Assembly: GCA_035631655.1 (NCBI GenBank)
Contig: DASQIH010000111.1
Span: 1 to 64,000 of the forward strand
DNA: 64,000 bases
Direction: 5' to 3'
Origin: Gp1-AA122 sp035631655
GTDB lineage: Bacteria; Acidobacteriota; Terriglobia; Terriglobales; Acidobacteriaceae
The translations under genes and the position numbers were made by a program. Shown piece by piece: positions 33,175-42,559 of this stretch (positions are counted from its first letter, which is position 1; every line of letters begins with the position of its first letter). The notes under the pieces were generated by a model, which saw only the letters and a list, made by a program, of their open reading frames with translations, searched no databases and had not been told where the DNA came from.

Positions 33175-34623
33175 GTGGTTCCTTCAGGAACCGCGCTGCG
33201 TCTTCTCTGCGCGAAAGCCTTGATTTGTGGAGCAGTCATTTGTCAGGCGCAAACGTACTCGACTTCCGTTTCGAGCACTTCGGGTCAAAGCATTCCTGCG
33301 GGAACGGGAGCGAATCCGTTTGCTGGCAGCGTGCCGACAAAACTTGCGGCCGGACGCATGCCGCTGTCATTGCAAGATGCCATTAATCTCGCGCTGAGGC
33401 ACAATCTCGGACTGCTGCTTTCGCGCGCTGACACTCGCGCCGCCCGCGGACAGCGCTGGCAGGAAGTGAGCGCCTTGCTGCCGCACGTAACGGCGGCCCC
33501 TGTCGTCGCGGCATCGAAGGTCAACATTGAGGAAGCTGGTCTCTCTGGCGTAACCACCCTATTTCACATCTCACCAGCCGTCGGGCCGTTTTCTTACTTC
33601 GACGCTCGGGCAGGGGTGAGCCAGACACTCTTCGATTGGAAGTCTATCAACGCAGCTCGTGCGGCAGGCCAGAATGTGAAGTCGGCTGACTATACGCTTC
33701 TAGACGCTCACGACCAAGTCGTCCTGACCGTCGGATACGTTTACTTTCAAGCCGTGGCTGACGAAGCCCGCATTGCAACTGATGAAGCTCAGGTCCAGAC
33801 GGCACAGGCACTCTTTGATCAAGCCACCGACCAAGTGAACGCTGGGACTGCGGCGGACATTGATGCCCTGCGCACCAAAGTCGAGTTGCAAACCCGACAG
33901 CAACGGTTGATCCAGGCAAAAAACGACTTTGCCATTCAGAAGATCACCGTGGCACGCGTGATCGGTTTGGCTCCCAGTCAGGATTTCGAACTCACGGATA
34001 AATCGCCATATCAACCACTGGAAAATTTGACAATTAACGCGGCTCTAACACGCGCGTACGCATCGCGATCTGACTATCGCGCAGCTATGAGCGCGCTCCG
34101 CGCGGCGGAATTGTCGCGCAAAGCAGCAGGCGCCGGCTACTTTCCATCGCTTTCATTCGACGCAGATTACGGGACAGGAGGAGCTCATCCATCAGACGCA
34201 ACGAAGGTATACGATGTGCGCGGGACGCTTTCCATCCCGATCTTCACTGGTAACAGGGTTCACGGTGATATTCGGCAAGCCGATGCACGGCTCGAACAGA
34301 GCCGCGAGCGGCTCGACAACTTGCGAGCGCAAATCGAGGCCGATGTGCGCACAGCGCTGCTCATCCTCGAGTCTTCCGCAGAGCAGGTGAAGGTTGCACG
34401 CAGCAACATCGATTTGGCCGATCAAACGCTCACACAATCGCGCGACCGCTTCTCCGCCGGCGTTACTGACACGGTAGAGGTCGTGCAGTCGCAAGAGGCG
34501 GTTGCCAGCGCGCACGAGCAATACATCTCCAGTTTGTACAGCTATAATTTCGCTAAAATTTCCCTCATTCGTGCCCTGGGTGCTGGCGAGCAGGGCGTGA
34601 AGGAATACTTTCCAGGAAAATAA
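33175..34623 (+). CDS. TolC-family outer membrane efflux protein
   Basis: GTG start 5 nt after AAGGAGG; 482 residues with a signal peptide at the N terminus. Two tandem outer-membrane-efflux repeats are visible: SLQDAINLALRHNLGLLLSR in the first half and ALTRAYASRSDYRAAMSALR in the second, each followed by long alpha-helical stretches, with SRDRFSAGVTDTVEVVQSQE near the C terminus. It should form the trimeric outer membrane duct of the exporter encoded with the next two genes, to which it is adjacent (1 nt gap to the adaptor). Confidence 0.92.
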   Translation: MVPSGTALRLLCAKALICGAVICQAQTYSTSVSSTSGQSIPAGTGANPFAGSVPTKLAAGRMPLSLQDAINLALRHNLGLLLSRADTRAARGQRWQEVSALLPHVTAAPVVAASKVNIEEAGLSGVTTLFHISPAVGPFSYFDARAGVSQTLFDWKSINAARAAGQNVKSADYTLLDAHDQVVLTVGYVYFQAVADEARIATDEAQVQTAQALFDQATDQVNAGTAADIDALRTKVELQTRQQRLIQAKNDFAIQKITVARVIGLAPSQDFELTDKSPYQPLENLTINAALTRAYASRSDYRAAMSALRAAELSRKAAGAGYFPSLSFDADYGTGGAHPSDATKVYDVRGTLSIPIFTGNRVHGDIRQADARLEQSRERLDNLRAQIEADVRTALLILESSAEQVKVARSNIDLADQTLTQSRDRFSAGVTDTVEVVQSQEAVASAHEQYISSLYSYNFAKISLIRALGAGEQGVKEYFPGK

Positions 34624-34624
34624 G

Positions 34625-35872
34625 ATGGCGGACGTAAACGCATCTCCTTCGGCTTCTGAAGCGTCGGCGAGTTCAGCGCCTTCGCCGGAAAGAAAGTATT
34701 CTCCCGCGGCGCGCCGCAAGCGCCGCATTAATCTCATCATTCTGATCACCGCGGTGGTGGCCGTTGCCGCAGGCCTGCTCTTGTGGCGTCACTTGAGCAG
34801 TTATGAATCGACAGACGACGCCCAGGCGGATGTTCATCTGTATCCGGTCAGTGCGCGTATTTCGGGTTACGTCATTCGCGTCAACGTAAGTGACAATCAA
34901 TGGGTGAACAAAGGCGACGTTCTGGTCGAGATTGATCCAACGGACTATCAGGTTGCGCTGACACAAGCGCAAGCAAATTTGGCAAACGCCGAAGCGACAG
35001 CGCGATCCCTGAATATCACCGTGCCCATCACGTCCGTGAACACCGTTAGCCAGCTGCAGTTCACTGCTTCAGGGATCGAAGATGCGCGTGCTGCAGTCAG
35101 CGCAGCTGAAAAGCAACTGGCCGCCGCTCATGAACAGGTGGAAGCCGCTCAGGCGAACAATGTTAAGGCCCAAGACGACCTGCGTCGATACAAATTACTT
35201 GTGGATAAGCGGGAAGTCTCAGCCCAGATCTATGATCAAGCGCTGGCCTCCGCCAGGTCCAGCACAGCAAATGTCGCAGCCGCCCAAGCCAGTGAATCCG
35301 CGGCACAGCAGTTCGTGCAACAGGCGCAGAGCCGATTAGCGCAGGCCACCGCCAACCACGAGTACGCACAGACAGGTCCACAACAAGTGTCGTCCACCAA
35401 GGCGCGGGTACAGGCCGCAATTGCCGATGTTCAGCAAAAACGGGCGCTCGTGCAGCAGGCGGAATTGAACCTGCAATACACGAAGATCATTGCCCCGGTC
35501 AGCGGCGAGATAAATAAGACAGTAGTCGTTGGATTGAACGTTCAACCAGGGCAGCAACTACTCACTATTGTGCCTCTCGATGAAGTCTGGGTCACAGCGA
35601 ATTTCAAAGAAACGCAACTCAAGCACATGCAGGTCGGACAGAAAGCTGACATTCACGTGGATTCAAGCGGCAGGACTTTGCACGGCCGTGTTGACAGCAT
35701 TGCCGGCGCGACCGGGCCGCTGTTCAGTTTGCTTCCGCCCGAAAATGCCACCGGAAATTACGTAAAAATTGTGCAGCGAGTGCCAGTAAAAATTGTTCTC
35801 GAGCCTGGCGAAAATCGAGACCGAAGGCTTCGGCCAGGCATGAATGTGGTTCCAGACGTATACCTCAGATGA
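34625..35872 (+). CDS. Membrane fusion protein, HlyD/EmrA type
   Basis: The protein has 415 residues. A short cytoplasmic N terminus precedes one membrane helix (about 36-55; INLIILITAVVAVAAGLLLW). The periplasmic part has the split biotinyl-lipoyl domain (YVIRVNVSDNQWVNKGDVLV and APVSGEINKTVVVGLNVQPG) around a long coiled-coil hairpin rich in Ala and Gln, then a beta-barrel. It is the adaptor linking the EmrB-type pump to the TolC-like protein. It overlaps the next gene by 4 nt (ATGA), so production is coupled. Confidence 0.92.
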   Translation: MADVNASPSASEASASSAPSPERKYSPAARRKRRINLIILITAVVAVAAGLLLWRHLSSYESTDDAQADVHLYPVSARISGYVIRVNVSDNQWVNKGDVLVEIDPTDYQVALTQAQANLANAEATARSLNITVPITSVNTVSQLQFTASGIEDARAAVSAAEKQLAAAHEQVEAAQANNVKAQDDLRRYKLLVDKREVSAQIYDQALASARSSTANVAAAQASESAAQQFVQQAQSRLAQATANHEYAQTGPQQVSSTKARVQAAIADVQQKRALVQQAELNLQYTKIIAPVSGEINKTVVVGLNVQPGQQLLTIVPLDEVWVTANFKETQLKHMQVGQKADIHVDSSGRTLHGRVDSIAGATGPLFSLLPPENATGNYVKIVQRVPVKIVLEPGENRDRRLRPGMNVVPDVYLR

Positions 35873-37461
35873 CTACCGCTGCGCTCACACTCGACCAGGA
35901 CATCTGGCGGCCACGGTACAACCCATGGTTGATTGCCGTTGTCGTTGCTCTCGCCGCGTTCATGGAAGTTCTCGACACGAGCATTGCCAATGTCGCGCTT
36001 CCATATATGGCGGGAAATTTGGGCGCGAGCAATGACCAAAGCACCTGGGTTTTGACCTCTTATTTAGTATCGAACGCGATCATCCTGCCAATGACGGGCT
36101 GGCTCGCCGGGGCACTCGGCCGGAAGCGATTCTTCATGATCTGTCTTGGCATTTTTACGGTCAGTTCGCTGCTTTGCGGTCTGGCGCCTAGTCTCGGCTT
36201 TCTTCTTCTCTTCCGAGTTTTGCAAGGCGCGGGCGGTGGCGGCTTGCAACCGATGGCACAAGCGATTTTGGCGGATACTTTTCCCCCAGAAAAACGCGGG
36301 CTTGCTTTTGCCTTATATGGAATCACCGCCATCATGGCGCCCACCATCGGCCCCACCGTCGGCGGATGGATCACCTTCAACTATACCTGGCGCTGGATCT
36401 TCTTTATCAATCTTCCTGTGGGTGTGATCACGTGGTTTCTGGTGCGCCGCTTCGTTGAGGACCCGCCTTACTTACAGCGGCTCAAAGGGGCCGGAATCAA
36501 GCTGGACTATGTCGGCATTGCGCTTCTGACGGTCGGGGTTGGCGCCTTGCAGATTCTCCTCGACAAGGGCCAGGAGGATGACTGGTTCGGATCGCGTTTC
36601 ATCACAACATTAGTTGTGATTTCGGCTGTGTGCCTCATTTCCCTAGTTGTCTGGGAATGGTTCCATAAATCGCCCATCATTGATGTCCGCATGTTCAAGA
36701 GCTTTAATTTCGCCAGCGCGAGCATGATGATGTTCACACTCGGCATCTTGCTGTTCAGTAGCCTTGTTCTCATGCCACAGTTTCTTCAGACGCTCTTGGG
36801 ATATACCTCAGAACTGGCGGGCCTTGCTCTTTCGGCGGGAGGCCTGGTCTTGCTGATCGAAACGCCGATCGTGGGTCAGTTGACAACGAAAATCCAGGCG
36901 CGCCGCTTAATTGCCTTCGGTTGGTTAGCGCTGTCGATCGCGATGTTCTATTCCACGAGGCGAATTGACCTGCAAATTAGCTTTAAGGCGGCCGTATGGC
37001 TCCGTATTGCTCAAGTGATTGGCCTGGCATTCTTATTCGTGCCCATCACTCTGGTGGCCTACGTTGGAATTGCGCCGGAGAAGAACAATTCGGTGGCCGG
37101 CATCATCAACTTCATGCGCAATATGGGGAGCAGCGTGGGGACATCGTTGGTTACAACCTTGATCGCCCGCCGTTCTCAACTGCACCAGCTAAGGCTGGTG
37201 GAGAAGGCGCGGGTGGATAATCCGAATTTCACCAATGCGGCGCAAGGATTGACGCAGCACTTTGTGAACGCCGGACTTGGGAGGCATGAAGCCCTTGCAA
37301 CCGCCTACGCGCGGATTTATCAATCGTTGCGGGCACAAGCCGCAAGCCTCGCATACATTGACACCTTCATGGTCCTTTCCGTAGGCGCAGCAATCATGTT
37401 CTGCCTGAGTTTTGTTTTGCAGAAGAATGATCCAGGTGGCGGGGTGAGAGTGGCAGAGTAA
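35869..37461 (+). CDS. EmrB/QacA-type MFS drug exporter (DHA2)
   Basis: The protein has 530 residues with about 14 hydrophobic helices, the DHA2 topology. Hallmarks include AFMEVLDTSIANVALPYMAG (motif D1 region), LSGLA-equivalent ALGRKRFFMICLGIFTVSSL (motif A) and RVLQGAGGGGLQPMAQAILA. It uses the proton gradient to export hydrophobic drugs or metabolites through the EmrA- and TolC-like partners encoded upstream. The substrate is unknown. There is no regulator gene in the operon. A universal stress protein gene begins 8 nt downstream. Confidence 0.92.
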   Translation: MTTAALTLDQDIWRPRYNPWLIAVVVALAAFMEVLDTSIANVALPYMAGNLGASNDQSTWVLTSYLVSNAIILPMTGWLAGALGRKRFFMICLGIFTVSSLLCGLAPSLGFLLLFRVLQGAGGGGLQPMAQAILADTFPPEKRGLAFALYGITAIMAPTIGPTVGGWITFNYTWRWIFFINLPVGVITWFLVRRFVEDPPYLQRLKGAGIKLDYVGIALLTVGVGALQILLDKGQEDDWFGSRFITTLVVISAVCLISLVVWEWFHKSPIIDVRMFKSFNFASASMMMFTLGILLFSSLVLMPQFLQTLLGYTSELAGLALSAGGLVLLIETPIVGQLTTKIQARRLIAFGWLALSIAMFYSTRRIDLQISFKAAVWLRIAQVIGLAFLFVPITLVAYVGIAPEKNNSVAGIINFMRNMGSSVGTSLVTTLIARRSQLHQLRLVEKARVDNPNFTNAAQGLTQHFVNAGLGRHEALATAYARIYQSLRAQAASLAYIDTFMVLSVGAAIMFCLSFVLQKNDPGGGVRVAE

Positions 37462-37469
37462 GGCTCGTT

Positions 37470-38351
37470 ATGCAGTTGAAGTCCATTCTATGTCCGATTG
37501 ATTTTTCGGATTTCTCGGTGGCGGCGTACCGATACACGCTGTCGCTGGCCGAGTACTATCAGGCCAGGCTAGTGTGCCTGCATGTCGTCGAGCTTTGGCA
37601 GTACCCCTTCGCCGACTATGCCGCCTACGAGGTTGACTACGCGAAGTTTTCGCGAGCCATTAATGAAGGTGGCGAGAAACGGCTGCGAGAATTCGTGAAT
37701 AAGCACTCGGTCAATGGAATTCGGCCGGACCTTGTCGTTCAGCAGGGAAATGCCTCGGACTGTATTCTTTCGTTTGCTCAAGCGCGAAACATGGAACTGA
37801 TCGTGATGGGAACGCACGGCCGGCGCGGCTTTGACCGGATGGTGCTCGGCTCCACAACGGATCGGGTAATGCGCAAGGCTGCATGTCCAGTCCTGGTTGT
37901 TTCGAATCCATCGCAGAACGTCTTGACCACTGGCCCAGATGGACGCCATCGCTTGAGCCGAATCCTTTACTGCACGGATTTCTCGCTTCGTTCGGAGCGC
38001 GCTCTCGACTACGCGATTTCGCTCGCAGCAGAGTACAGCGCCGAGCTGACCATGCTGCACGTGGCCGAGGACGCCCCAGATCTGGCCAGTGCAGAAGCCC
38101 TCATTGCCACCCGAACAGAACAACTCGATAGACTGATTCCAGACGACAAACGAGGGAATCTGAAGCTGAAGACCGCGGTTAGGGTCGGAAAACCGTACGA
38201 GGAGATTGTCCGCCATGCAGGCGAAGCGCAAATAAGTCTAATTGCAATGACGGCGCGCGGCGGTGACGCTCTGAACCGCGCGGTCTTCGGCTCGACGACC
38301 TATCGTGTGATCCAGTTGGGACCCTGCCCGGTTCTCGCGATTCATACTTGA
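37470..38351 (+). CDS. Tandem universal stress protein
   Basis: The protein has 293 residues forming two UspA domains. The first starts MQLKSILCPIDFSDFSVAAY and carries the ATP-binding signature MGTHGRRGFDRMVLGSTTDR. The second (from about residue 160, ILYCTDFSLRSERALDYAIS) ends with MTARGGDALNRAVFGSTTYR. Such proteins bind ATP and accumulate under stress or growth arrest. It is 8 nt from the exporter gene and about 26 nt from the cytidylate-kinase-like gene, apparently one operon. Confidence 0.92.
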   Translation: MQLKSILCPIDFSDFSVAAYRYTLSLAEYYQARLVCLHVVELWQYPFADYAAYEVDYAKFSRAINEGGEKRLREFVNKHSVNGIRPDLVVQQGNASDCILSFAQARNMELIVMGTHGRRGFDRMVLGSTTDRVMRKAACPVLVVSNPSQNVLTTGPDGRHRLSRILYCTDFSLRSERALDYAISLAAEYSAELTMLHVAEDAPDLASAEALIATRTEQLDRLIPDDKRGNLKLKTAVRVGKPYEEIVRHAGEAQISLIAMTARGGDALNRAVFGSTTYRVIQLGPCPVLAIHT

Positions 38352-38377
38352 TAGGACTGCGAAGGAAGTTGGATTGT

Positions 38378-39007
38378 ATGGTCAAAATCATCACTATTGA
38401 ACGCGAATACGGATGTGGCGGCGGCGAGATCGCTCAATCGGCGGCAAATCGCCTCGGCTGGAAGCTCTGGGACCAGCGGCTAACGGAAGAGATCGCGCGA
38501 CTCGCGAAGTGCCCCAAGGCGGTGGTCGAAGCCCGCGAGGAACGAAACGATCCGCTGTATTATCGCCTTTTCAAATCCTTTCTGCGCGGAAGTTATGAGG
38601 GCAGCATCAACGCCCCCAAACTCAACCTGGTGGATAGCGAGACGATACTCCGAATCACAAGGCGCGTGGTTGAACACGCTGCGGAGAGTGGGAACTGTGT
38701 CATCGTGGGCAGAGGGTCACAGCAGTTTCTAAAGAACCGGCCAGACACTTTGCGTATGTTTCTCTATGCCCCACGAGAACACAAAATTCGACGGCTTCTG
38801 ACCCGTGGAAAGAGTGAGAAAGATGCCGAAGAGTTGGTGGATATGGTCGATCGAGAACGCGCCGATTTTATTCAAAAATATTTCAATGTTGAATGGCCGG
38901 ATCGCGCGATTTACCACGCCATGATAAATACTTCGATCGGTGATGAGGCGGTCCTTCACATGATTCTGAGCCTTATGGAAGCGTACGAAAAAAGGTCTAT
39001 TGCATGA
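38378..39007 (+). CDS. Cytidylate kinase-like family protein
   Basis: The ATG at 38378 is preceded by GAAGGAAG; an in-frame upstream ATG at 38348 would overlap the previous gene. The 209-residue product starts MVKIITIEREYGCGGGEIAQ, the N-terminal signature of the cytidylate-kinase-like family (PF13189), in which the P-loop is modified. VIVGRGSQQFLKNRPDTLRM and the LID-like Arg-rich region KIRRLLTRGKSEKDAEELVD follow. It may phosphorylate a nucleotide or act in signalling, as these proteins often sit beside universal stress proteins and transporters. The next gene overlaps by 4 nt. Confidence 0.85.
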   Translation: MVKIITIEREYGCGGGEIAQSAANRLGWKLWDQRLTEEIARLAKCPKAVVEAREERNDPLYYRLFKSFLRGSYEGSINAPKLNLVDSETILRITRRVVEHAAESGNCVIVGRGSQQFLKNRPDTLRMFLYAPREHKIRRLLTRGKSEKDAEELVDMVDRERADFIQKYFNVEWPDRAIYHAMINTSIGDEAVLHMILSLMEAYEKRSIA

Positions 39008-39255
39008 CGACTGTTCAGGAATTCCGATGTGAAATCTGTGGACGAATCACCAACAACCCAAATCACTGGTTTGTCATTCAATGCAGCGATGCGGAGCTGA
39101 CTGTGCTCAAGTGGAATGCAAATGCCGTGAGCGCGGCTGGAGCTCGCCATTTCTGCGGAGAAGCCCATGCGCAGGTCTACATTAGCCGATGGTTCGAGTC
39201 GATTTGCTCGCCGCCGAAACCGGACTTCACAGGATCAACTCCCGTGGGGTCGTGA
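39004..39255 (+). CDS. Small Cys-rich protein, possible zinc binder
   Basis: The protein has 83 residues and its ATG overlaps the upstream stop codon (ATGA). The sequence begins MTTVQEFRCEICGRITNNPN and later has ARHFCGEAHAQVYISRWFES. A CxxC pair plus a later Cys and His could form a treble-clef-like zinc site. I do not recognise a named family. The tight coupling to the cytidylate-kinase-like gene suggests a related function. Confidence 0.7.
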   Translation: MTTVQEFRCEICGRITNNPNHWFVIQCSDAELTVLKWNANAVSAAGARHFCGEAHAQVYISRWFESICSPPKPDFTGSTPVGS

Positions 39256-39387
39256 TCGAACCCAGAAAGAAGCTAAAGGCTCGATTCAGATTAAACATTT
39301 CTTCGCGATGGCCAGATTGCGAATCACGTTCCAGAAACGCACTTGTCGTTCCTAATCCTTTCGATATACGTTTCGCCTGTGTGGCGC

Positions 39388-40212
39388 ATGAAGGAAATGA
39401 CCGCCAATGACGACTTCGAACGCTTTCGGACCGGCGCAGCGAAGTATGCCGCCTACCTCGAGACGCCTGAGGGCCGGTTACGCCTCGACCTCGCCTTTGC
39501 GAACTTGCAGGACTTTCTCCCGCAGGCCGCACGCGCTTTGCTCGCTCTAGATCTTGGCGGCGGTACCGGCGCCATAGCGGTGCGGCTGGCGCAACTTGGC
39601 CTTCACGTCACGTTGCTGGATGCGTCCCTACCCATGCTGGATTTGGCGAAACGTGCCGCACGGGAGGCACGAGTTACGGAGAGGATTGCACTAAAACACG
39701 GTGATGCCGCCCAATTGGCAAACTTGTTCCACGGGGAGTTATTTGACGTAATTCTTTGCCACAATATCCTGGAATATGTCGACGACCCGTGTGCTGTGTT
39801 GCGCAGTGCGGCTCGCGCCTTGCGAGATCCGTCTAGCATAATTTCGGTTTTGGTGCGTAACCAAGCCGGCGAGGTGTTAAAGGCCGCGATACAAGACGGC
39901 GACTTGGCCGCAACCGAGCATAATCTCATCGCCGAGTGGGGACATGAGTCTCTGTACGGGGGCAGGATGCGGCTATTTGCGCCAGAGAGCCTGCACGCCA
40001 TGCTGGCAGCAGCGTCACTCGCGGTAACTGCCGAACGTGGTGTACGGGTCATGTCGGATTATTTGCCGCCACGGGTTTCCCGAAATGATGAGTACCAGCG
40101 GATTTTTGAGCTAGAGCGCAGGCTGGGCAGGCGAGCGGAGTTTGCCGCGGTTGCCCGCTACACACATTGCTTGGCACATCGCGCAGGTTCGGTCATGGAG
40201 GACGGTGCATGA
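39388..40212 (+). CDS. CmoM-like SAM-dependent methyltransferase
   Basis: The start is uncertain; from ATG 39388 the product has 274 residues. Class I methyltransferase motifs are clear: ALDLGGGTGAIAVRLAQLGL (motif I), VTLLDASLPMLDLAKRA (motif II) and FDVILCHNILEYVDDPCAVL (post-II). The C-terminal half GVRVMSDYLPPRVSRNDEYQ and RIFELERRLGRRAEFAAVAR resembles CmoM/SmtA, which methylates the cmo5U tRNA wobble modification. The gene overlaps the radical SAM gene by 4 nt, so it may instead methylate that pathway's product. Confidence 0.82.
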   Translation: MKEMTANDDFERFRTGAAKYAAYLETPEGRLRLDLAFANLQDFLPQAARALLALDLGGGTGAIAVRLAQLGLHVTLLDASLPMLDLAKRAAREARVTERIALKHGDAAQLANLFHGELFDVILCHNILEYVDDPCAVLRSAARALRDPSSIISVLVRNQAGEVLKAAIQDGDLAATEHNLIAEWGHESLYGGRMRLFAPESLHAMLAAASLAVTAERGVRVMSDYLPPRVSRNDEYQRIFELERRLGRRAEFAAVARYTHCLAHRAGSVMEDGA

Positions 40213-41258
40213 ACAACGTCACAGCCCAGTCTTCGTCGCCCATGATGACATCTGATGCCGGTATTTCGCTCGGGCTCGGGCTCACCAACGAATGTAATCT
40301 CGCCTGCGCCTTCTGCTACCGCGACCCAACTCGCGCGGACCGTCTCTCCCTGGATCAAGTGCAGGCACTCATGGAACGCTTGCCCGTAAGGTCGGTGAAT
40401 CTCGGCACCGGTGAGAACGGCATGCATCCCGACTTCAAGGCAATACTGGCCTACCTGCAGACGAAAGCGGTCAAGCTCACCATCACTTCCAATGGTTATA
40501 GTGTTGCTCTTCTTGAAGACAAGGAACTGGGTGCCTTCCATGACATCGAGTTCTCTCTCGATTACGCCACGCAAGCGGAACAGGATGCACAGCGCGGGAA
40601 TGGCAATTGGGCACTCATCCACCAGCAGGCAGAACGGTGCCGGAAGCTGGACATTCCTGTAACCATCATCGCCGTCATGATGAAGTCGAACTACCTCCGT
40701 CTAGCGGATGTGGCGCGAGTAGCGAAACAGTTTGACGCTCCTTTGCGAGTGAATGTGTACCAAGCCGTGCGATCGGACGTTTATGCCCTCAGCTACGAAG
40801 AGTACTGGGAAGGGTTCCGGCGCCTTTTTGAGGAGACCGATGTAATCGCTATTGGCGAGCCGCTGGTTCGCGCGATGGCGGGACTCCCACCGCTCCGAGC
40901 CGGTTGTGGCGTGAGCACCGTACGAGTGACCCCAAGAGTCACCACACAACCCTGCGTTTATTGGCCAGGATCGGGGGAGCCGCTTTCAGATTTAATCTCC
41001 GCAGGCGCCAACATTCTCAGCTCAATAGCTTTCGAGCAGGCACGGGCACTTCCTCAAACCTGCAATCAGTGTGAGTTCCGCGAGTCGTGTCACGGCGGAT
41101 GTGCCGGACGGCGACGCTTGCAGGGCGCACTACTACAGCCTGATTGTTATTGTCCGATCATTCGGGGCCAGCGCCCACGACTTGAGATCCGTATGGCCGC
41201 AAATCGCGATTTGCCCAAGCTGAGCAGTTCCTGCACCACAGTCGTGATCGCCAGGTAG
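40209..41258 (+). CDS. Radical SAM protein with SPASM-like C terminus
   Basis: ATGA overlap with the methyltransferase; 349 residues. The iron-sulfur cluster motif is C29-x3-C33-x2-C36 (NECNLACAFCYRDPTRAD). GTGENGMHPDFKAILAYLQT provides the strand-2 SAM contact region. The C terminus carries Cys-rich auxiliary-cluster motifs: CNQCEFRESCHGGCAGRRRL and DCYCPI. SPASM proteins usually modify peptides or small molecules by radical chemistry. No obvious short precursor peptide gene is seen beside it. The converging genes include a DUF2064 protein of the kind known as radical-SAM-associated glycosyltransferases. Confidence 0.88.
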   Translation: MNNVTAQSSSPMMTSDAGISLGLGLTNECNLACAFCYRDPTRADRLSLDQVQALMERLPVRSVNLGTGENGMHPDFKAILAYLQTKAVKLTITSNGYSVALLEDKELGAFHDIEFSLDYATQAEQDAQRGNGNWALIHQQAERCRKLDIPVTIIAVMMKSNYLRLADVARVAKQFDAPLRVNVYQAVRSDVYALSYEEYWEGFRRLFEETDVIAIGEPLVRAMAGLPPLRAGCGVSTVRVTPRVTTQPCVYWPGSGEPLSDLISAGANILSSIAFEQARALPQTCNQCEFRESCHGGCAGRRRLQGALLQPDCYCPIIRGQRPRLEIRMAANRDLPKLSSSCTTVVIAR

Positions 41259-41284
41259 TCACACTATCGGTCCGCTGGGCATTG

Positions 41285-42559
41285 TTAGCCGGCCGATCGG
41301 CTGATCCGGCGCAAAGCGATAATCGCGGCAGCTATGGCCACGGATCCGTATTCCAGCAGCATTACCCAACCGGGAAGCGGCCCCCACGGATGCCCAAGTG
41401 CGCGCAAGTGCCATTGGACGTATGTGGGAATAATGCTCACAGTCCAAATGATGATCAGCAGCGTCGAGAGCGACGTCAAAAACGGCAGCACCCAGACGAG
41501 ATACCAAGGGAATACGACAGGTGCACACAAAAGAGATACCGCCATTGGCCAGGCAAATAGGTCGGGAGACCACTCGGGCGCTGTGCTTCTTAGCCACGCT
41601 GCGGTGACTAATCCGACGAGCACTGCCAGCCCGACTAGTAATTGAGGAGGCGCCACTGGATCGAGTGCCGCAAACACGGGACCATTGAAACGGAAAGTCT
41701 GCACATAGGTACCCAGCGAGCCGGTCGGAATATGGCCGTGATTTACAAATGGCAGGTACACAAGTCCGACCACGGCTGCCGCCAGCGCAGTGTCGCGGAT
41801 GCGAACCCGCTTCCAGTAGAGGGGCAAGAGTACGATCGGCAGCAATTTCACTGCTATAGCTAGCCCAAATCCGACGGCCGCAGTCGCCCTCCATCGGCGC
41901 ACCAGCGCAGCCGCGGACACTACCAACAATAGCGCGCCAAGAATGTCAATGTGACCGCTCCCGGCCACCTCAATGGCCAACAACGGGTTCCAGGCGTACG
42001 CCAGAACCAAATGCGCTCCTTGCCGGCTACCACGCAAGACATCGAGCAACACGAAAACAATTGCGAACTCGCAAACCACAAATGCGACTTTCAGTGCAAA
42101 GGTGGACTCCTGAATCGCGGTTACTGCGCGGAAAAAAAGCTGCGCTCCTGCTGGATATGGGCTCGGTAGATCCGGGTTGTTCAAGTTGCGGGTTTCCGGG
42201 GTATGCAGCCCCTTAGCGGCAGGATCGGTGGGAACGACAATATAGGGGTTGTAGCCGAGCCTCTGCAGGTGGCCATCCCAAACATAGCGATGGATATCAT
42301 CATCGGCGCCCGCGGGCAGCCGAAGAAATTCAACGTGCCAGGCAGCAGCCAGGACGAGCCCAATGACGACAACTCGTCGGGGAAATCCTGGTGTGGCGAA
42401 AAACTCACGGATCGCTAAGAGATACACGATGCCCGCAAGCGTCAAAGAGGCCATGAAGTACGGTCCACCTCTATCGCCGAAGTTGCGTGAGCAGATCGTT
42501 AGCGCCACCCACAAGCTGGCGCCGAGTATGTACACTCTGCACGCGGGGGTGATCTTCAC
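41285..42559 (-). CDS. GT-C-type polyprenyl-phosphate-dependent mannosyltransferase-like membrane protein
   Basis: I favour the GTG at 42559, which overlaps the previous stop (GTGA) with GGAG just upstream; an ATG at 42604 would overlap 49 nt. The 424-residue protein has about ten or more hydrophobic helices. An acidic loop after the first helices reads DDDIHRYVWDGHLQRLGYNP and is followed by NNPDLPSPYPAGAQ, typical of GT87/DUF2029-type and alpha-mannosyltransferase GT-C enzymes, where the Asp residues coordinate the polyprenyl phosphate sugar. It is the last gene of a four-gene operon and converges with the radical SAM gene. Confidence 0.82.
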   Translation of the reverse strand: MKITPACRVYILGASLWVALTICSRNFGDRGGPYFMASLTLAGIVYLLAIREFFATPGFPRRVVVIGLVLAAAWHVEFLRLPAGADDDIHRYVWDGHLQRLGYNPYIVVPTDPAAKGLHTPETRNLNNPDLPSPYPAGAQLFFRAVTAIQESTFALKVAFVVCEFAIVFVLLDVLRGSRQGAHLVLAYAWNPLLAIEVAGSGHIDILGALLLVVSAAALVRRWRATAAVGFGLAIAVKLLPIVLLPLYWKRVRIRDTALAAAVVGLVYLPFVNHGHIPTGSLGTYVQTFRFNGPVFAALDPVAPPQLLVGLAVLVGLVTAAWLRSTAPEWSPDLFAWPMAVSLLCAPVVFPWYLVWVLPFLTSLSTLLIIIWTVSIIPTYVQWHLRALGHPWGPLPGWVMLLEYGSVAIAAAIIALRRISRSAG